DNA from: Bemisia tabaci
Taxonomy: Eukaryota > Arthropoda > Insecta > Hemiptera > Aleyrodidae
NCBI RefSeq assembly: GCF_918797505.1
Contig: NC_092802.1
Coordinates: 13,163,480 to 13,227,479, forward strand
DNA length: 64,000 nucleotides
Direction: 5' to 3'
Shown here piece by piece: positions 33,637 to 44,349 of this stretch. The notes beneath the pieces were generated by a model. The model was not told where the DNA came from. It searched no databases and saw nothing but the letters and a program-made list of their open reading frames with translations. Position 1 is the stretch's first letter. Every line of letters starts with the position of its first letter. The position numbers were made by a program, and so were the translations under genes.

Positions 33637-33824
33637 TAGACGATTTTGTTAACCAATTGGTTTTTATCGCCCAACTGATGTTCGGCTTGACCTCGAATAA
33701 TTATCAATGGAGTATGTGCAGGTGTCTGAAATGGATGAATTTAATGTTTAAGATGAAACTACTAAAGGAACTAAGCACGAGAATATCCTTGGGATCTGAA
33801 CTGACTGATTTGAGGAGATATGAC

Positions 33825-33922
33825 CACTTGCCCTTTGCGAGAGGATGTGTCGTGCCTTGGGTTTTTCGATGGGAGCTACCAGGTTGATAAGTTTCGGCGT
33901 AATGGAATGGACTGTGAGGGCA
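33825..33922 (+). repeat. Repeat X, copy 3
   Basis: CTTGCCCTTTGCGAGAGG, GTCGTGCCTTGGG, CGATGGGAGCTACCAGG and TTCGGCGTAATGGAATGG. Very similar to copy 1 and 2 kb downstream of it. Confidence 0.7.
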
Positions 33923-34157
33923 GGGTGGCATGAAACGTAAGAAAGGAATGAGAGATTGAAAATGTCAGTGAAATATTTCCATAAAATGTCACGAGGCTGT
34001 GAAATATTTCATATTTTTTAGGGGCTAGAGTACACAACCCGCGCTCAAACACCTAAAAATAGAAGATAATATTAATTTTTACATTTTGCGAAACATAAAA
34101 AGGAACCGGTATTTTTCAATATCTTTATTAATCCATTATAGGTGGATTTGTACTTAC

Positions 34158-34325
34158 GTCTGGGTTCCACGAGCATAGGATACTCAGTCTCGTCTAAGTA
34201 GAACGGACCCTGCCGCGTGACGATCTCATGGACGATTATTGCGAAGGAGTAGACATCTCCCTTTTGTGTGCCCTCTGGTGGTGGATTCGGCAATCTCAGC
34301 AGCTCTGGAGCCGTCCACACGAATC
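34158..34325 (-). CDS. Receptor guanylate cyclase, exon 6 (activation-segment end and C-lobe)
   Basis: 168 nt with acceptor TTTGTTCGCAG and donor GTAAGT. It enters in phase 1 (A plus GA gives Arg) and leaves in phase 1 (C plus AA gives Gln). Translation: FVWTAPELLRLPNPPPEG, then TQKGDVYSFAIIVHEIVTRQ, then GPFYLDETEYPMLVEPR. WTAPELLR and GDVYSF are near-invariant in receptor guanylate cyclases. The GPFYL segment followed by EPRQIVEEV fits the family's loop between the C-lobe helices. Confidence 0.95.
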
Positions 34326-34389
34326 CTGCGAACAAAAAGCTCCTGTTACATTCCTGGTCTTCATACTCTAAATCTGGATTGGAACTATT

Positions 34390-34620
34390 GGAATATTGGT
34401 GGATTGAAAGAAAAAAAGAGAAAAAGAGAAAAATATGAAAGTAGAATAGAGTACAGATAAAGGAGGTGAAGACAAAAAAAGGGTGGAAGGAAAAAATAAC
34501 AAAAATATGAAGAAAAGAGGAGGAGGAAGAAGAAGAAGCAGCAGAGTAAAAAAAAGACGAAGAATAAGGGACGAAGAAGAGGGGAAAGAAGAAAAATGAA
34601 GAAAACAAAATACAAGAGAA
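34390..34620. repeat. Polypurine block next to exon 6
   Basis: GAAAGAAAAAAAGAG-like and AGGAGGAGGAAGAAG words on the plus strand. On the transcribed strand this is a long C/T tract beginning about 65 nt upstream of the exon 6 acceptor. The reading frame merged with exon 6 in this strand is a composition artefact. Confidence 0.85.
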
Positions 34621-35756
34621 AAATTAGAAAAAATAACTAAACTGTTATAACTAACGGCATAAATAACGGTGAGGTAGAAAACCAAGAAAAGGAAGGTGAG
34701 AAAAACGAGATGAGGAAGGCAAGGAAATAAATATCTGCATAAAACCAAAACATAATGTCATACCTTGGACTTGCGCGCACCTACATTAATTTTAAAACAA
34801 AATTATCCTAAAATGTTAGTTCCGTATATTGAATAATATATTCATATTATTTCATATATTCATATTCCCAGTAATCTTTAAAAAATCCAGCAATATTGAA
34901 GACGATTCGATCTACATTCCCTCAAATTGTTTCGATACGTTTTTCTGAAAATTGAAAATTTCGCCGTATGTTGTTGTTGCAAGGAACTCTTTAATTTTCC
35001 AATATCCGAATGATCATTCGATTCCATTCAAAACTTGCAAATGGCACAATGGGTCACAATTAGAATCTACGCAGAAATTACGCGCTAGTATATTGGTCTT
35101 CATCAAAATGTTACGCAGAATAAGGTCTAGACAGCACTTGAGTGCGAAACAAGAACTCATAAGAGCGAAACAAGCGTCTCCTGGAATCGTCGATTCAAAC
35201 TTCTGCCCATTCAAAAAACCGAAGTCTGCTTGAGTCAAGTTGGTCATAAAATTCATAAATTAACAGTTATAAACTCCTTCTAGGTTAGGTGCACGTATTA
35301 CGTGACGCTTTTTTCCCGACTTTTAACCCCCCCCCCCCCCCCGTAACACACACGTGGCGCAGCCCGACACTCTCTCTTTTGAATAACGTTCTGCTGGCCT
35401 AACACCCTCCCCCTGCCCTATTTTCAAAAAATCAAGAAAGGGAAGGGCGGGATTTTTAATTTTTTTTCACCCGGCTCGGATTTCTTACGTAACGCTGGGC
35501 TTGCCCCCCCTCCCCCAGTGCGAAACGTAATACTTGAGGTTTTTGGGTTTAATTGGCAGTGCTGTAATCATATCTGAGCCTTTCGAAGACCCAAATTTTT
35601 CCTGAAAATTTTAAATATGCCGTGTGTTAAACAAAGATGGACTTTTTCATGAAGAGAAATTCTAGCTATTCCTTGTACGTATAATCATTTGCTTTCAGTC
35701 CGTTTTTTTCCTAGTACGCAGCACCAGTCGCGCCAGTCGTGCCATTGAGCACAACT

Positions 35757-35822
35757 CCGCGATACAACTAAACGTGCTCAGTAGATGTCCGTGTTGCATA
35801 CACGAAAAACTGAAGGCGCTCT
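35757..35822 (+). repeat. Interspersed repeat J
   Basis: GATACAACTAAACGTGCTC, AGATGTCCGTGTTGCATAC and AAAAACTGAAGGCGCTC. This is the best-preserved J copy. Confidence 0.7.
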
Positions 35823-36483
35823 GAGTTATGTGATCTTCACAACATAATATAATACCACGTGTAATCATTGGGTTTTCCAGGTGCCTTTTATAAGTTGTCC
35901 TTCGTGTCGCAACGAACGAATTTGGATTAGATTTATTTTAGTAGCCACAACAATCTAACCTTCAAATATTATTATTTTGGTGTGCAAACGTGTTATTCAA
36001 CCGAGGAGTACCACTTCACACGAGCAAACGGGTGTGAAGGAAATATAAGCCGATAAACGATCATGAGCGACTTAATCTGTGATTTCAAAAATTTTTTCAA
36101 AGCGGAATGTTACAATTCACTGATTTTACATCAGAATTTTGACACGAATTTCTCGCTTGGAAGTTGATTTTGGATTTATAAAATATGTTCATGGCGTTTG
36201 TCTGGAAATTTTGATGAGAATGCATGACATGTGATGCTGTATTTTAAGACTGTCTGGTGGTCCCTTCATCTGCGATGCTTACTACTTATCTGTGCAAGAA
36301 TTTCCGACTTCAACAGTTAATATTCCAGTTCCGTAAATCCTCGATGACAATCAAATGATGGAACAGTAGACAAGGCCTCTCAGTGAAGAGCAACTTCCTC
36401 TAAGAGGTTCAAGAACATTCTTTTCATAATTTTTTTCATGGAACGGTTTTGCGAGCAGCCTGTTGAACCCCCCACATGCGGGA

Positions 36484-36738
36484 GAGTAGCCTGCCGTGCT
36501 AAGGCAAAACGCCGTATGATCATTGGAATGTTGCCAAATTGCCTATAAGAAAATATTTATTTTTGAGGGAAGTCATGAATATTTTTCCTTGAAATTTTCC
36601 AACACATCAAATCACAAAGAAAATCCTCTGAAATGTCGGAAGAAGAATATTTACAAATTTGCCCGGAAATTCGTGATTTTTTTCTAGAGATTTGGCAACG
36701 GTTAAAGGCTCGTACGGCGTTTTTCCAAGCACGGAGGA
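36484..36738. mobile_element. MITE family A, copy 4
   Basis: CTGCCGTGCTAAGGC with AACGCCGTATGATC on the left; GGCTCGTACGGCG and AAGCACGGAGG on the right, about 255 bp, uninterrupted. Confidence 0.75.
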
Positions 36739-36891
36739 GTAGCAGGGTTTGATCTTCAATCGAAAATGCATCCGTGTGTATGTTTCCAGGAAGCCACATC
36801 TGTCAATTCGCATGAGTCCTACTGTGCTTGAGATGAACTTTACAGGATCATCAAAAATTGCCAAATTTCCTTTGAAAAAAAAAACACTAAT

Positions 36892-37204
36892 TACGAGGGT
36901 CATCCAAAAAGTAAGGTTCCTTATCTTGTATCATCCGAACGAAAAGAGATAAATTAAATCAGGAAAAAAAACTTATCAGGCATACTCTAAGCTATAAAAC
37001 AAGCTCAAGTTTGTTTGTAAATATCGGTCAAGGGGTTCAATTAAAATGTAATTTTCTCGCGAACCCCTTGATCGATTTTCAAAAACTTGGGCTTGTTTTA
37101 AAGCGAAAAGTATGTCTAACAAGATCTTATTTACTGATTTGATTTATCTCTTTTTGATTGGAAGATACAAGGTAGGAAACCTTCCTTTTTTGATGACCCT
37201 CGTG
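36892..37204. mobile_element. Mariner-type MITE
   Basis: TACGAGGGTCATCCAAAAAG on the left and TTTTTTGATGACCCTCGTG on the right, with about 40-bp inverted ends continuing through GGTTCCTTATCTTG. The inside also folds, with AAGGGGTTC and GAACCCCTT. TACGAGGG-type termini at a TA are characteristic of mariner elements. No transposase is inside. Confidence 0.85.
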
Positions 37205-37993
37205 GTTTGAAGAACTATACATTTTTTCTTCGAATTTGTCGACAGATTTTATCCACAATTTAGTCCTACGCATTTCAAAATAATAAAACGTTATAGAAAT
37301 GTGCATAAAAACCTAAACGAGATCTATTTGACGGTCACGGCGAATATAGGGAAAGTTAAACAAGTTATCGATGACTCCCAATATATTTTTTCCATAAGTA
37401 CATCCGGTTGAATGGACGGTACTTCAAAAAGCAAAAGGAAGTCATGAAATATTCGGAGGAAAGCGGAAACGAAGATTAACTTTTTGAATCATGGTAATAA
37501 GCGAAAAATCTTCCTCAAAAACCGTAGGGGTAAACTTTACTCACTGATTTTAAATTATCATAACTAGGTTAATTTTTGTTCGATTGAGCTAATCTTCGTT
37601 TTAATCAATAGGTACCGAGTTGATTTTTGAAATGAGACCAAGATCATGTCTGTATCTTTCGTAGTTTTGAAGTTACAGAACCAGTCCAGGTACTTTTGGG
37701 ACAGCCTACGTAATACTATTACCTTACTTTTTAACAACGAGCTTCACATCGCAGGTCTTCATTACGGGGCGTTTCCGATGTTCAACGGACCTATCTAGGA
37801 ACTTCGGTTCGGTTTAACATCAAGGCGATCTCCGGAATCCTTTTGACAGATTAGTCCCTAATTGAAGTGTCTCTGTTGGAAGGGGCCGGAATTTCACTTG
37901 TGCGCAAGCTGTTTGATATTATCAAGTTGATAAGCACGTCACATTGCGAAAATTAGTCAAATTCGATCGTCTCATTTGACAATCCCCAAGCTT

Positions 37994-38105
37994 GCACGGA
38001 AAAAATAAAATTGCTGATTTAACAATTCAGTTGCTAAAAAAAGTGACTGCAATTTTCCATGTAGATTTCACAACAAAAAAATGCTACTTTAACCACTATT
38101 GAAGG
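37994..38105. mobile_element. MITE family K remnant
   Basis: GCACGGAAAAAATAAAATTG, CTGATTTAACAATTCAG and ATGTAGATTTCACAAC match K. The right half is missing. Confidence 0.55.
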
Positions 38106-38220
38106 CTAATTTAACCTATCTCTAACCCATCTCTATTATTGTCTAGCGATCCATTGCCTTTATAGGCGAGGTATTATAAATAGTTTTTAATCAAATGAGC
38201 TTCATAAACATTTTACTTAC

Positions 38221-38392
38221 TGCGCCAGTAAGCGTAAGTATCTTTGTCTTCTGAGCAGTTGCTATCGCTTGCCCTCAGACTCCTGAGACCAAAATCGGCA
38301 ATTTTTAGGACGAATCGACTGTCGACGACACAATTTGATGACTTGAGCCCACCATGAGATTTGATCTCGCTGGCGTGCAGGTAGCTCATACC
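38221..38392 (-). CDS. Receptor guanylate cyclase, exon 5 (pseudo-catalytic loop)
   Basis: 172 nt with acceptor TTTTCAG and donor GTAAGT; phase 0 in, phase 1 out. Translation starts [20 protein letters not shown], then [16 protein letters not shown], then [28 protein letters not shown] replaces the HRDxxxxN loop of true kinases, removing the catalytic aspartate, as usual in receptor cyclases; the magnesium-site motif DFG is kept. [13 protein letters not shown] is a family signature. Confidence 0.96.
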
Positions 38393-38989
38393 CTGAAAAG
38401 AAAATAAATAATAATTTAAATTGTTAATATTGATGATGTAACTCTTTCATTTAGACTTTCGGTGACAATAATCACAAGTTACGATCAATATATTTAAGAC
38501 ATTATGTGAACAATCATACAACCATAGTGGTATCATTAAATACCATTCATTCATTTCCAGGCTTTTGGGACAATTTTAGCTTGAATAAAAAAACTTTTCC
38601 TGGCTAGAAAGCGAGGAATTTTCAAAACTTACAACTTCGTTTTTTGTTTGATACGAGAATCTCGTTTGAATCCTTTAAAAAAGAAAAGCCTTTATTTTGT
38701 CTCAATTAAACGCAACACCGCTGGCTTGAGTAGTGAGTACCAGAAACCTATACATAGAGCGTTGATAACCATGATCTCATTTTCATGATTAGAATTTTGT
38801 TTTCCTTTAATTTTAACATGAGTTGAATGAAAACATGGTTAAATTATCGCTCTATTTCCAGAATTGAATACAGGCAAAAAACTATAAATTATACCCATAT
38901 TTATAAACACCAACATGTTAATTCTCTTGAAAGAATCGACCGATATGAAGAATTTAGACCTGAAAAAATGTTATTTTGATTCGACTTAC
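38393..38989 (-). other. Intron 4 (597 bp)
   Basis: The shortest intron seen. AT-rich, with no repeat or element recognised. Confidence 0.85.
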
Positions 38990-39166
38990 CTTAACGATAT
39001 CGTGCATGAGACTGTATTTAAAAATAGGTTCTAATTTGAATTCTTCGTTTTCTAAAATATCCTGCAGAGATCCTTTGGGGCAGTATTCTGTGAGCAAGCA
39101 CGGCTCTGGAGGATCCACGCATGCCCCGTAAAATCTGACTAAGTGGTCGTGGTGCAAGTCTTTTAA
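38990..39166 (-). CDS. Receptor guanylate cyclase, exon 4 (N-lobe and hinge)
   Basis: 177 nt, phase 0 at both ends, with acceptor TTTCCAG and donor GTAAGT. Translation: [20 protein letters not shown], then [20 protein letters not shown], then [19 protein letters not shown]. The [10 protein letters not shown] and [16 protein letters not shown] stretches are the most NPR1/NPR2-like part of the product. The exon joins the next one as DIVK-GMSYLH, exactly as in the family. Confidence 0.97.
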
Positions 39167-39376
39167 CTGGAAACAATAAGGAAACAAAAACACAAAATGA
39201 ATGAAAATCTTAAAGTAAATTTCGGCATCAGGAGATAGATGTTTTACAGATTTAAACGCATTGAAGGCTACTCATGGATTTCTTCAAAAAATTGAAAAAG
39301 GAGATTTTGAGCAAAGTCACCATACAATTTTCTTATTTCCAACTTCTGATTTGAGTTCTGATCAAACTTTGTTTAA

Positions 39377-39813
39377 GGTGATTCGATGGACGCCATATTT
39401 TGTGTCAGAACGGCATGCGATATATCGCATCAATTGATTTCATTTTTTTCAGCTACTCGTCATTTTTCTCCAATTTTGAGATCGCAATTCTGTTGTTAGG
39501 AGACTATAGCACTCACCAATTTTAACAAAGAAATTCAACGTAATAAAGGCGTGGTTTATTTTGAAAGAAAACATCGCATTTGATACTGATATCGAAACTG
39601 CACTCAAATGCAATATTTTCTCTCTAAAGAAACCACGCCTTTATTACGTTGAATTTCTTTGTTAAAATTGGTAAGTGAGTGCTTTAGTCTCCTTACAACA
39701 GAATTGCGATCTCAGAATTGGAGAAAAATGACGAGTAGCTGAAACAATGGAACCAATTGATGCGATATATCGCATGCCGTTCTGACACAAAATATAGTGT
39801 CCATCGAATCACC
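39377..39813. mobile_element. TTAA-flanked hairpin element (piggyBac-like, non-autonomous)
   Basis: 437 bp with TTAA at 39373-39376 and 39814-39817, the piggyBac target site. The ends are GGTGATTCGATGGAC and GTCCATCGAATCACC. The two arms, each about 200 bp, match at more than nine in ten positions by eye right to a short loop near 39590. No open frame is inside. Confidence 0.85.
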
Positions 39814-39817
39814 TTAA

Positions 39818-40300
39818 ATATTAGAGCTAAAAACAGAGCAGCGTGCTGCCAGCGCGTGTTACACGATGACGCCTACAAACCTAACAGGGATACTTCAAGC
39901 ATTGCGCAATGCGTGAAGTATCCCTGTTAGGTTTGTAGGCGGTGGCCGCTCGCTCGCCGAGCCGCAGCGTACCACGGCGCGCGGCGCCTCATGCAACTAT
40001 TTCGCAACAGAGGTGTTGCACATTATCATGCGAAATTGAAAGCCCTCCAACATATTAAGAATGACAGGCATTCTTTAAAAGTATTGAGCTTTCCTCGCAA
40101 GATAAATCACGTTACTACGGCACAAAAAGAGAGCAGCAGTCCAAAAAATCACTAAGTCCTAGCATCTATATTTAATGGCGTTCAGCATAATTTGTGAATT
40201 CACTAGAGAGAAAAATGACTCAATATAGGCAGTTACATTCTTGTGTATGCAGTCAAGAAGATTTTATTTTGAAAGAAAAATGAAGTAGCCGATGCTCTCT
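39818..40300 (-). mobile_element. Palindrome-bearing element C, copy 3
   Basis: GCGTGCTGCCAGCGCG, the palindrome, TGCAACTATTTCGCAACAG, CACATTATCATGCGAAATTG and ATTAAGAATGACAGGC follow in the order of the other minus-oriented copies. It begins directly at the TTAA element's right flank. Confidence 0.8.
39871..39940. repeat. Central palindrome of element C3
   Basis: 70 bp, arms GCCTACAAACCTAACAGGG and its inverse, with a single mismatch near the centre (CAAGC against GCGTG). Confidence 0.92.
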
Positions 40301-40406
40301 CCTAGAAACTTGATTCAATCCTGTTTCTAAATCCACCCCATTCTTGATTACCCCTAGATTCTCTCTGGAGGTTTGTAAGTCCATTTCTACCTCTGTAAAA
40401 CGGAGG

Positions 40407-40667
40407 GTACACTACCACCGTACTAAAGAAAAACGCCATATGAACATTCAAGCATTGCCAAATTTCCCCCAATTAAACATGTATTTTTTAGGAAAGTTCA
40501 GCATATTTTTCTTTGAGCTTTTCAAACGTTTCTGATCAAATTCCGGACAAAATTCTCTGAAAAATCGAGGAAAAATACTTGAAGACTTTTCCGAAAATTC
40601 GTTATTTGTCACAGGAAATTTGGCAACGTCTGAGGGCTCATACGGCTTTCTTCGTTAGCACGGCAAA
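40407..40667. mobile_element. MITE family A, copy 5
   Basis: ACCACCGTACTAAAG with AACGCCATATGAACATTC on the left; GGGCTCATACGGC and TTAGCACGGCA on the right. Confidence 0.75.
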
Positions 40668-40671
40668 CTAT

Positions 40672-40930
40672 GCTGCCGTGCTGAAGAAGAACGTCGTATG
40701 AACATTCGAGATTTGCCAAATTGCCCCAGATAAAACTTGCATTTTTAAGAACTATTATTATACGAGTTTTTCCTTGAAATTTTCAGACATTTTATACAAA
40801 ATTGCGAAAAAAATTATCTAAAAAAAATTGAAGAAAAAAATTCACAGTTTCCCAGTAAATTGGGTGTTTATTGGCGGAAACGTGGCAACGGCTGAAGGCT
40901 CATACGGCTTTCTTCCTTGGTACGGCAGAC
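40672..40930. mobile_element. MITE family A, copy 6, adjacent to copy 5
   Basis: GCTGCCGTGCTGAAG with AACGTCGTATGAAC on the left; AAGGCTCATACGGC and GGTACGGCAG on the right. It lies head to tail with copy 5 with only about 4 bp between them. Confidence 0.75.
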
Positions 40931-41310
40931 TGAAACACGTGCTTTTACGGCGTCTACTTTGATAATACTTAAGCCGGGAGGAGTAGGCTTAAGTGGACAC
41001 TGAACTTGAGGCTGGAGGAAAAAGGCAACACACGACGATAAAGCCCGACATTCAGTCGGCCGCTGGTCGCACAAGTTGAAAAATAATTCCGGTAATTTCG
41101 GGAAAGAACTCTCCGCGCGGTCGATTGAGCCGAGGGTGAGCTCCCTGCGGTTGTCGTTTTGTGCGAGGTTAATCGAGTTTGTTGGGCAATGTGCCCATCC
41201 ACCCCTCTCATATCGCAATCTGGTGTGACGTAATGTCGTCATAAACTTTTCCGGTTCATCAGCCGTGACGTCATGGAATTTCGCACATTCCTGTTATTGC
41301 TGAAGTTTGA

Positions 41311-41383
41311 AGTATGCTAAAAGGAACTATGTTACACGCAAACTCTAGGTGTGCACATGGGTCTTTTTAGCATTATTACGTCC
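41311..41383. mobile_element. Foldback MITE V, copy 3
   Basis: AGTATGCTAAAAGGAACTA on the left and TCTTTTTAGCATTATTACG on the right, around TACACGCAAACTC as in copy 1. Confidence 0.6.
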
Positions 41384-42543
41384 ACATGGTTCTTGGCTGA
41401 GCCAAAATTCACCGGAGTTTTAAGAAACACGACTCTCAAACTTTAAAATAAAGCATCTGTTCAAAGATTTAGAGGAAACACCACGGGGATTAATATTCTA
41501 ATTATGGAACCATTTACACTTTTGAATATACTAGAGAAGCGAGGATAAATCGAATTGCCACTTTGCAATTTGACGTTTTAAACCTTCTGGAACCATACGA
41601 GAGTGCCGTTAACTTTAAAAGTGCCTAAAAAGTTTTCAGAAGAGGGAGCGCGTATTTTAACACTGGTTTAGCTACCCATCCGTGACATTGTACCTTACTA
41701 CATTGCCAAATTTCAACTATTTTTTGCAAAACAAGATTGTGTGCGGATGAATCAAATCAAATGATAGGCACTATCAGCGTAAATTTGCTTCAATTTTTTT
41801 AAAAAAAAGTTGAATCACCCACGTGCAAGTCAAATTAAACACCGCAGATTTAAAGTGCGGCTGAGAGTTTTAACTTTTTTAAATTTTTAGAAATTTCGTG
41901 TGCGGGGATGCCTGATATTTTCATTCATTTAGAAAATTTGCTAATTTTTGGACCCTCTTTTGTTTTATTTGCTTGAGGACAGTTACTTTCAACATGAATA
42001 CGCCCCTTTTGAGACGGACAAACATGAAAGTAGAAAACAGAATCTATCGGTGATCAAAAGCGAACATGCATAACTGATAAGTAAAATCGAATATTAAAAA
42101 ACAATTTAAAAAGCGGGTAACAAGGCTAAAAGTTCAAAAACATGATCAAAACGTTTTGGCTAAAAATTCAGCCATCCTCAGCTGTAAGAGGGGGGAGGCC
42201 ATTTTCTATTTTCACTTAATATTGATCCGTCCTTACTAAAATTTACATTTTGATTCTTTCAAAATACATCTATCTGATAATTAAATTAAGAATAAGTGAC
42301 TATTTACTCAAAAAAGGACCTAAATTTATGCGATAAAATTTTTCTGACGGGTAATTTCTGTCGGGTTGGGTGGGTCGAAAGTTGCATTTCGAGATCAGAC
42401 GAAAAACTATGCACGGCGTTCTAGGACGCATATATAGCGACAAAGCGACTCCTATTGTACCTATTCTCTCTAGATGTGGGTAATATCGCTGGCTCCGCTC
42501 GACAAACTTCAAGAAAACAAACGCATGAATCATGCAAACTTAC

Positions 42544-42621
42544 TCTTTTGAGCTCCAGCAGCAGAGGTCTGGTCAGTTCGATCCTCCGCTGACACAGTTT
42601 TTTCACAGCCACGCGGTTACC
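42544..42621 (-). CDS. Receptor guanylate cyclase, exon 3 (ATP-lysine strand)
   Basis: 78 nt (26 codons), phase 0 at both ends, with acceptor TTTGTTCCAG and donor GTAAGT. Translation: GNRVAVKKLCQRRIELTRP, then LLLELKR. VAVK carries the lysine that binds ATP phosphates in kinases (residue 74 of the visible product). The IELTR motif next to it is typical of NPR1/NPR2. It joins exon 2 as VYK-GNRVAVKKL. Confidence 0.96.
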
Positions 42622-43645
42622 CTGGAACAAAAATCGCAATCAGCATCAGGCGGCACCGTTGCATGGTCGAACAAAAACTCCCATTTATTCAATTCAAAGC
42701 CCCTGATTTTCAGCCCGATTTGCCAACCCCTCGCGGGATGAAATAAGCAATAAGAAATGAGCAATACCTCAATGCAACAACTGTCAGTTTCAGCTCGCGG
42801 ACTGACCTTCTGTCCGAGGGTTTCTGTTCCGCCGTTATTTACCTTATCCCTGCCGCTGCTGCCACACTTAGGAATGGATTCCTTTCTATTTGTTTTCGTT
42901 AATTTTTACTGAGGAATGCCTGATTTTCCTGCGAAGTGGCATCAATGGTTCCTGTGTTCGGACTGTCTTGCTTTTTTACTTTTTTCCGTGGACAGTTTTC
43001 GAGAAGCGTGTCAGTCACAGGAAAAAAAGTTACAGGACCACAGGACTGACTTCTGTGTGATTTTGTGTTTTGTTTACAGAACGATTATCTTGTGCGACGT
43101 AACGTTAAGACGAAAAATATCACACTTTGTGCAATTTACGCGCATAGTGTGACCACTTTCATTGAAAATCAGGGTGCATCAATTTATATTGTAAATCAAA
43201 ATTGTTACAATCGCATTATTATAGTTTTTAAAATCTACACTATGTTGCATCAAATGAGGAAAAAAAAAAACACTAAGTGGCTCGAACTGTATGTAACAAT
43301 GTAGAGAAACGGTATACTGGATCTACGCCATTTCGTAAGGAAAACAAAGTCAAGAAGTTCCAAAAATCTCAATTAAAGCCAAACAAATATGTTGGATCAA
43401 ATTGAAGTAACTGTTTTCGTATTGAGCGCTTAATTTCCTCAGTTTTAAATCCATTCGATTAAAAAGGGTAGTGGAGAGGCGATCGATTATCGATATTTCT
43501 CCATTTGAAGCAACGGTAAAGAGTCGATTTTTGAAGGTGTTCGTTGCAAACACCTTGTTTGTCGATCTTTATTGCAGGTTTAAATGGCAGGTAGATCGAT
43601 AAATCGCAAGGCATGCCGCGACACTGAAAATGGGTCCATAATTAC
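42622..43645 (-). other. Intron 2 (1.0 kb), with a MITE beside the donor
   Basis: Contains H copy 8 immediately after the 5' splice site of exon 2. The rest is unassigned AT-rich sequence. Confidence 0.85.
43469..43626. mobile_element. hAT-like MITE H, copy 8, 19 nt inside intron 2
   Basis: TAGTGGAGAGGCGATCG on the left and GCATGCCGCGACACTG on the right, 158 bp. The flanks AAAAAGGG and AAAATGGG agree at 7 of 8 bases. The unbroken junction TTATCGATATTTCTCC shows the pre-insertion state of the Ginger target in copy 4. Confidence 0.88.
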
Positions 43646-43720
43646 CTTGTAAACGGCAGTTGTCGCAAATTCTTGACGGCCGGACTCAAAGACACTCATG
43701 GCATCCTCAGAGATTTCCGA
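43646..43720 (-). CDS. Receptor guanylate cyclase, exon 2 (start of kinase-homology domain)
   Basis: 75 nt (25 codons), phase 0 at both ends, with acceptor TTGTTTCAG and donor GTAATT. Translation: SEISEDAMSVFESGRQEF, then ATTAVYK. This corresponds to the degenerate glycine-loop region before VAVK. The donor is weaker than the others (GTAATT rather than GTAAGT), and a MITE lies 19 nt into the intron. Confidence 0.93.
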
Positions 43721-44349
43721 CTGAAACAAAAGAAAAAAGAAGAAAATGTTAATTATAAAATGTTTTACAATTCTGTGAGATCATCCAAGTAATTTTGCCG
43801 TGTTGCGCAAAATTCAGCAACGCTTCTCAGCGACCATTGGATAATGTCGGATTTGTCTGAACTATTCGAATGGATTTGATACAAAGCTGTAAGAAAATAA
43901 CTGGAATTTGCGAAATTTCAACCGTAGAGCGATGACTGTTGACTGCCATATTCAGCTGCCAAATTCAGGGCGTGATCAATTTCCTAAAAACATCAGGACC
44001 GAATATAAAAAGTAAGTTTTACCCAAACATTTACCTAAACATATGCATACCCAATTTCAACTTTCCAGGACAATTTTTTTTTCGAAGATTGTACCTACAG
44101 TTGGCTAAAATTACAAGGGGAAATATAAGGGTGGTTTATAACGTTAACTGGGATAGTTTTGTCGCCGCAACAGACAACACGTTTTTCGGTCATATTATTA
44201 GTTGTAATGATACTCGCTCGAATTTTTCTGCATAAATCAATTCAGGGTTACGTGTTCTAACGCTTTTCAAAGATTTATCGCTCTACTTTTCAATTTTAAT
44301 ATATAAATGGCCGAAAATGTGCTGTCTGTTACGCTGACTTATACCGCGT

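Larger units (their letters stand above)
153..34157 (-). other. Intron 6 (about 34 kb), repeat-filled
   Basis: The flanking exons join perfectly in phase 1 and in the expected family order, so no coding exon of this gene is needed in between. The intron holds the A/B/C element nest, the 3.8-kb tandem duplication, many MITEs, a Ginger element, a polypurine block and GC-rich and poly(A) tandem repeats, each listed separately. I saw no recognisable cellular exon inside it. Stretches at 13.2-13.85, 21.3-22.4, 22.9-23.8 and 26.3-28.2 kb contain nothing I can assign. Confidence 0.85.
34326..38220 (-). other. Intron 5 (3.9 kb)
   Basis: Holds a polypurine block close to exon 6, a J repeat, a C14 run at 35328, a family A MITE, a mariner-type MITE and a K remnant. 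37.2-37.99 kb shows nothing recognisable. Confidence 0.85.
39167..42543 (-). other. Intron 3 (3.4 kb)
   Basis: Contains the TTAA-flanked hairpin element, element C3, two adjacent family A MITEs and a V foldback. 41.4-42.5 kb has no recognised element. Confidence 0.85.

Noticed and set aside
34368..34748. Hydrophobic minus-strand frames beside exon 6
   Set aside because: Same composition effect from the second AG-rich block. Only 34158-34325 is real coding sequence, as shown by splice sites and family motifs.
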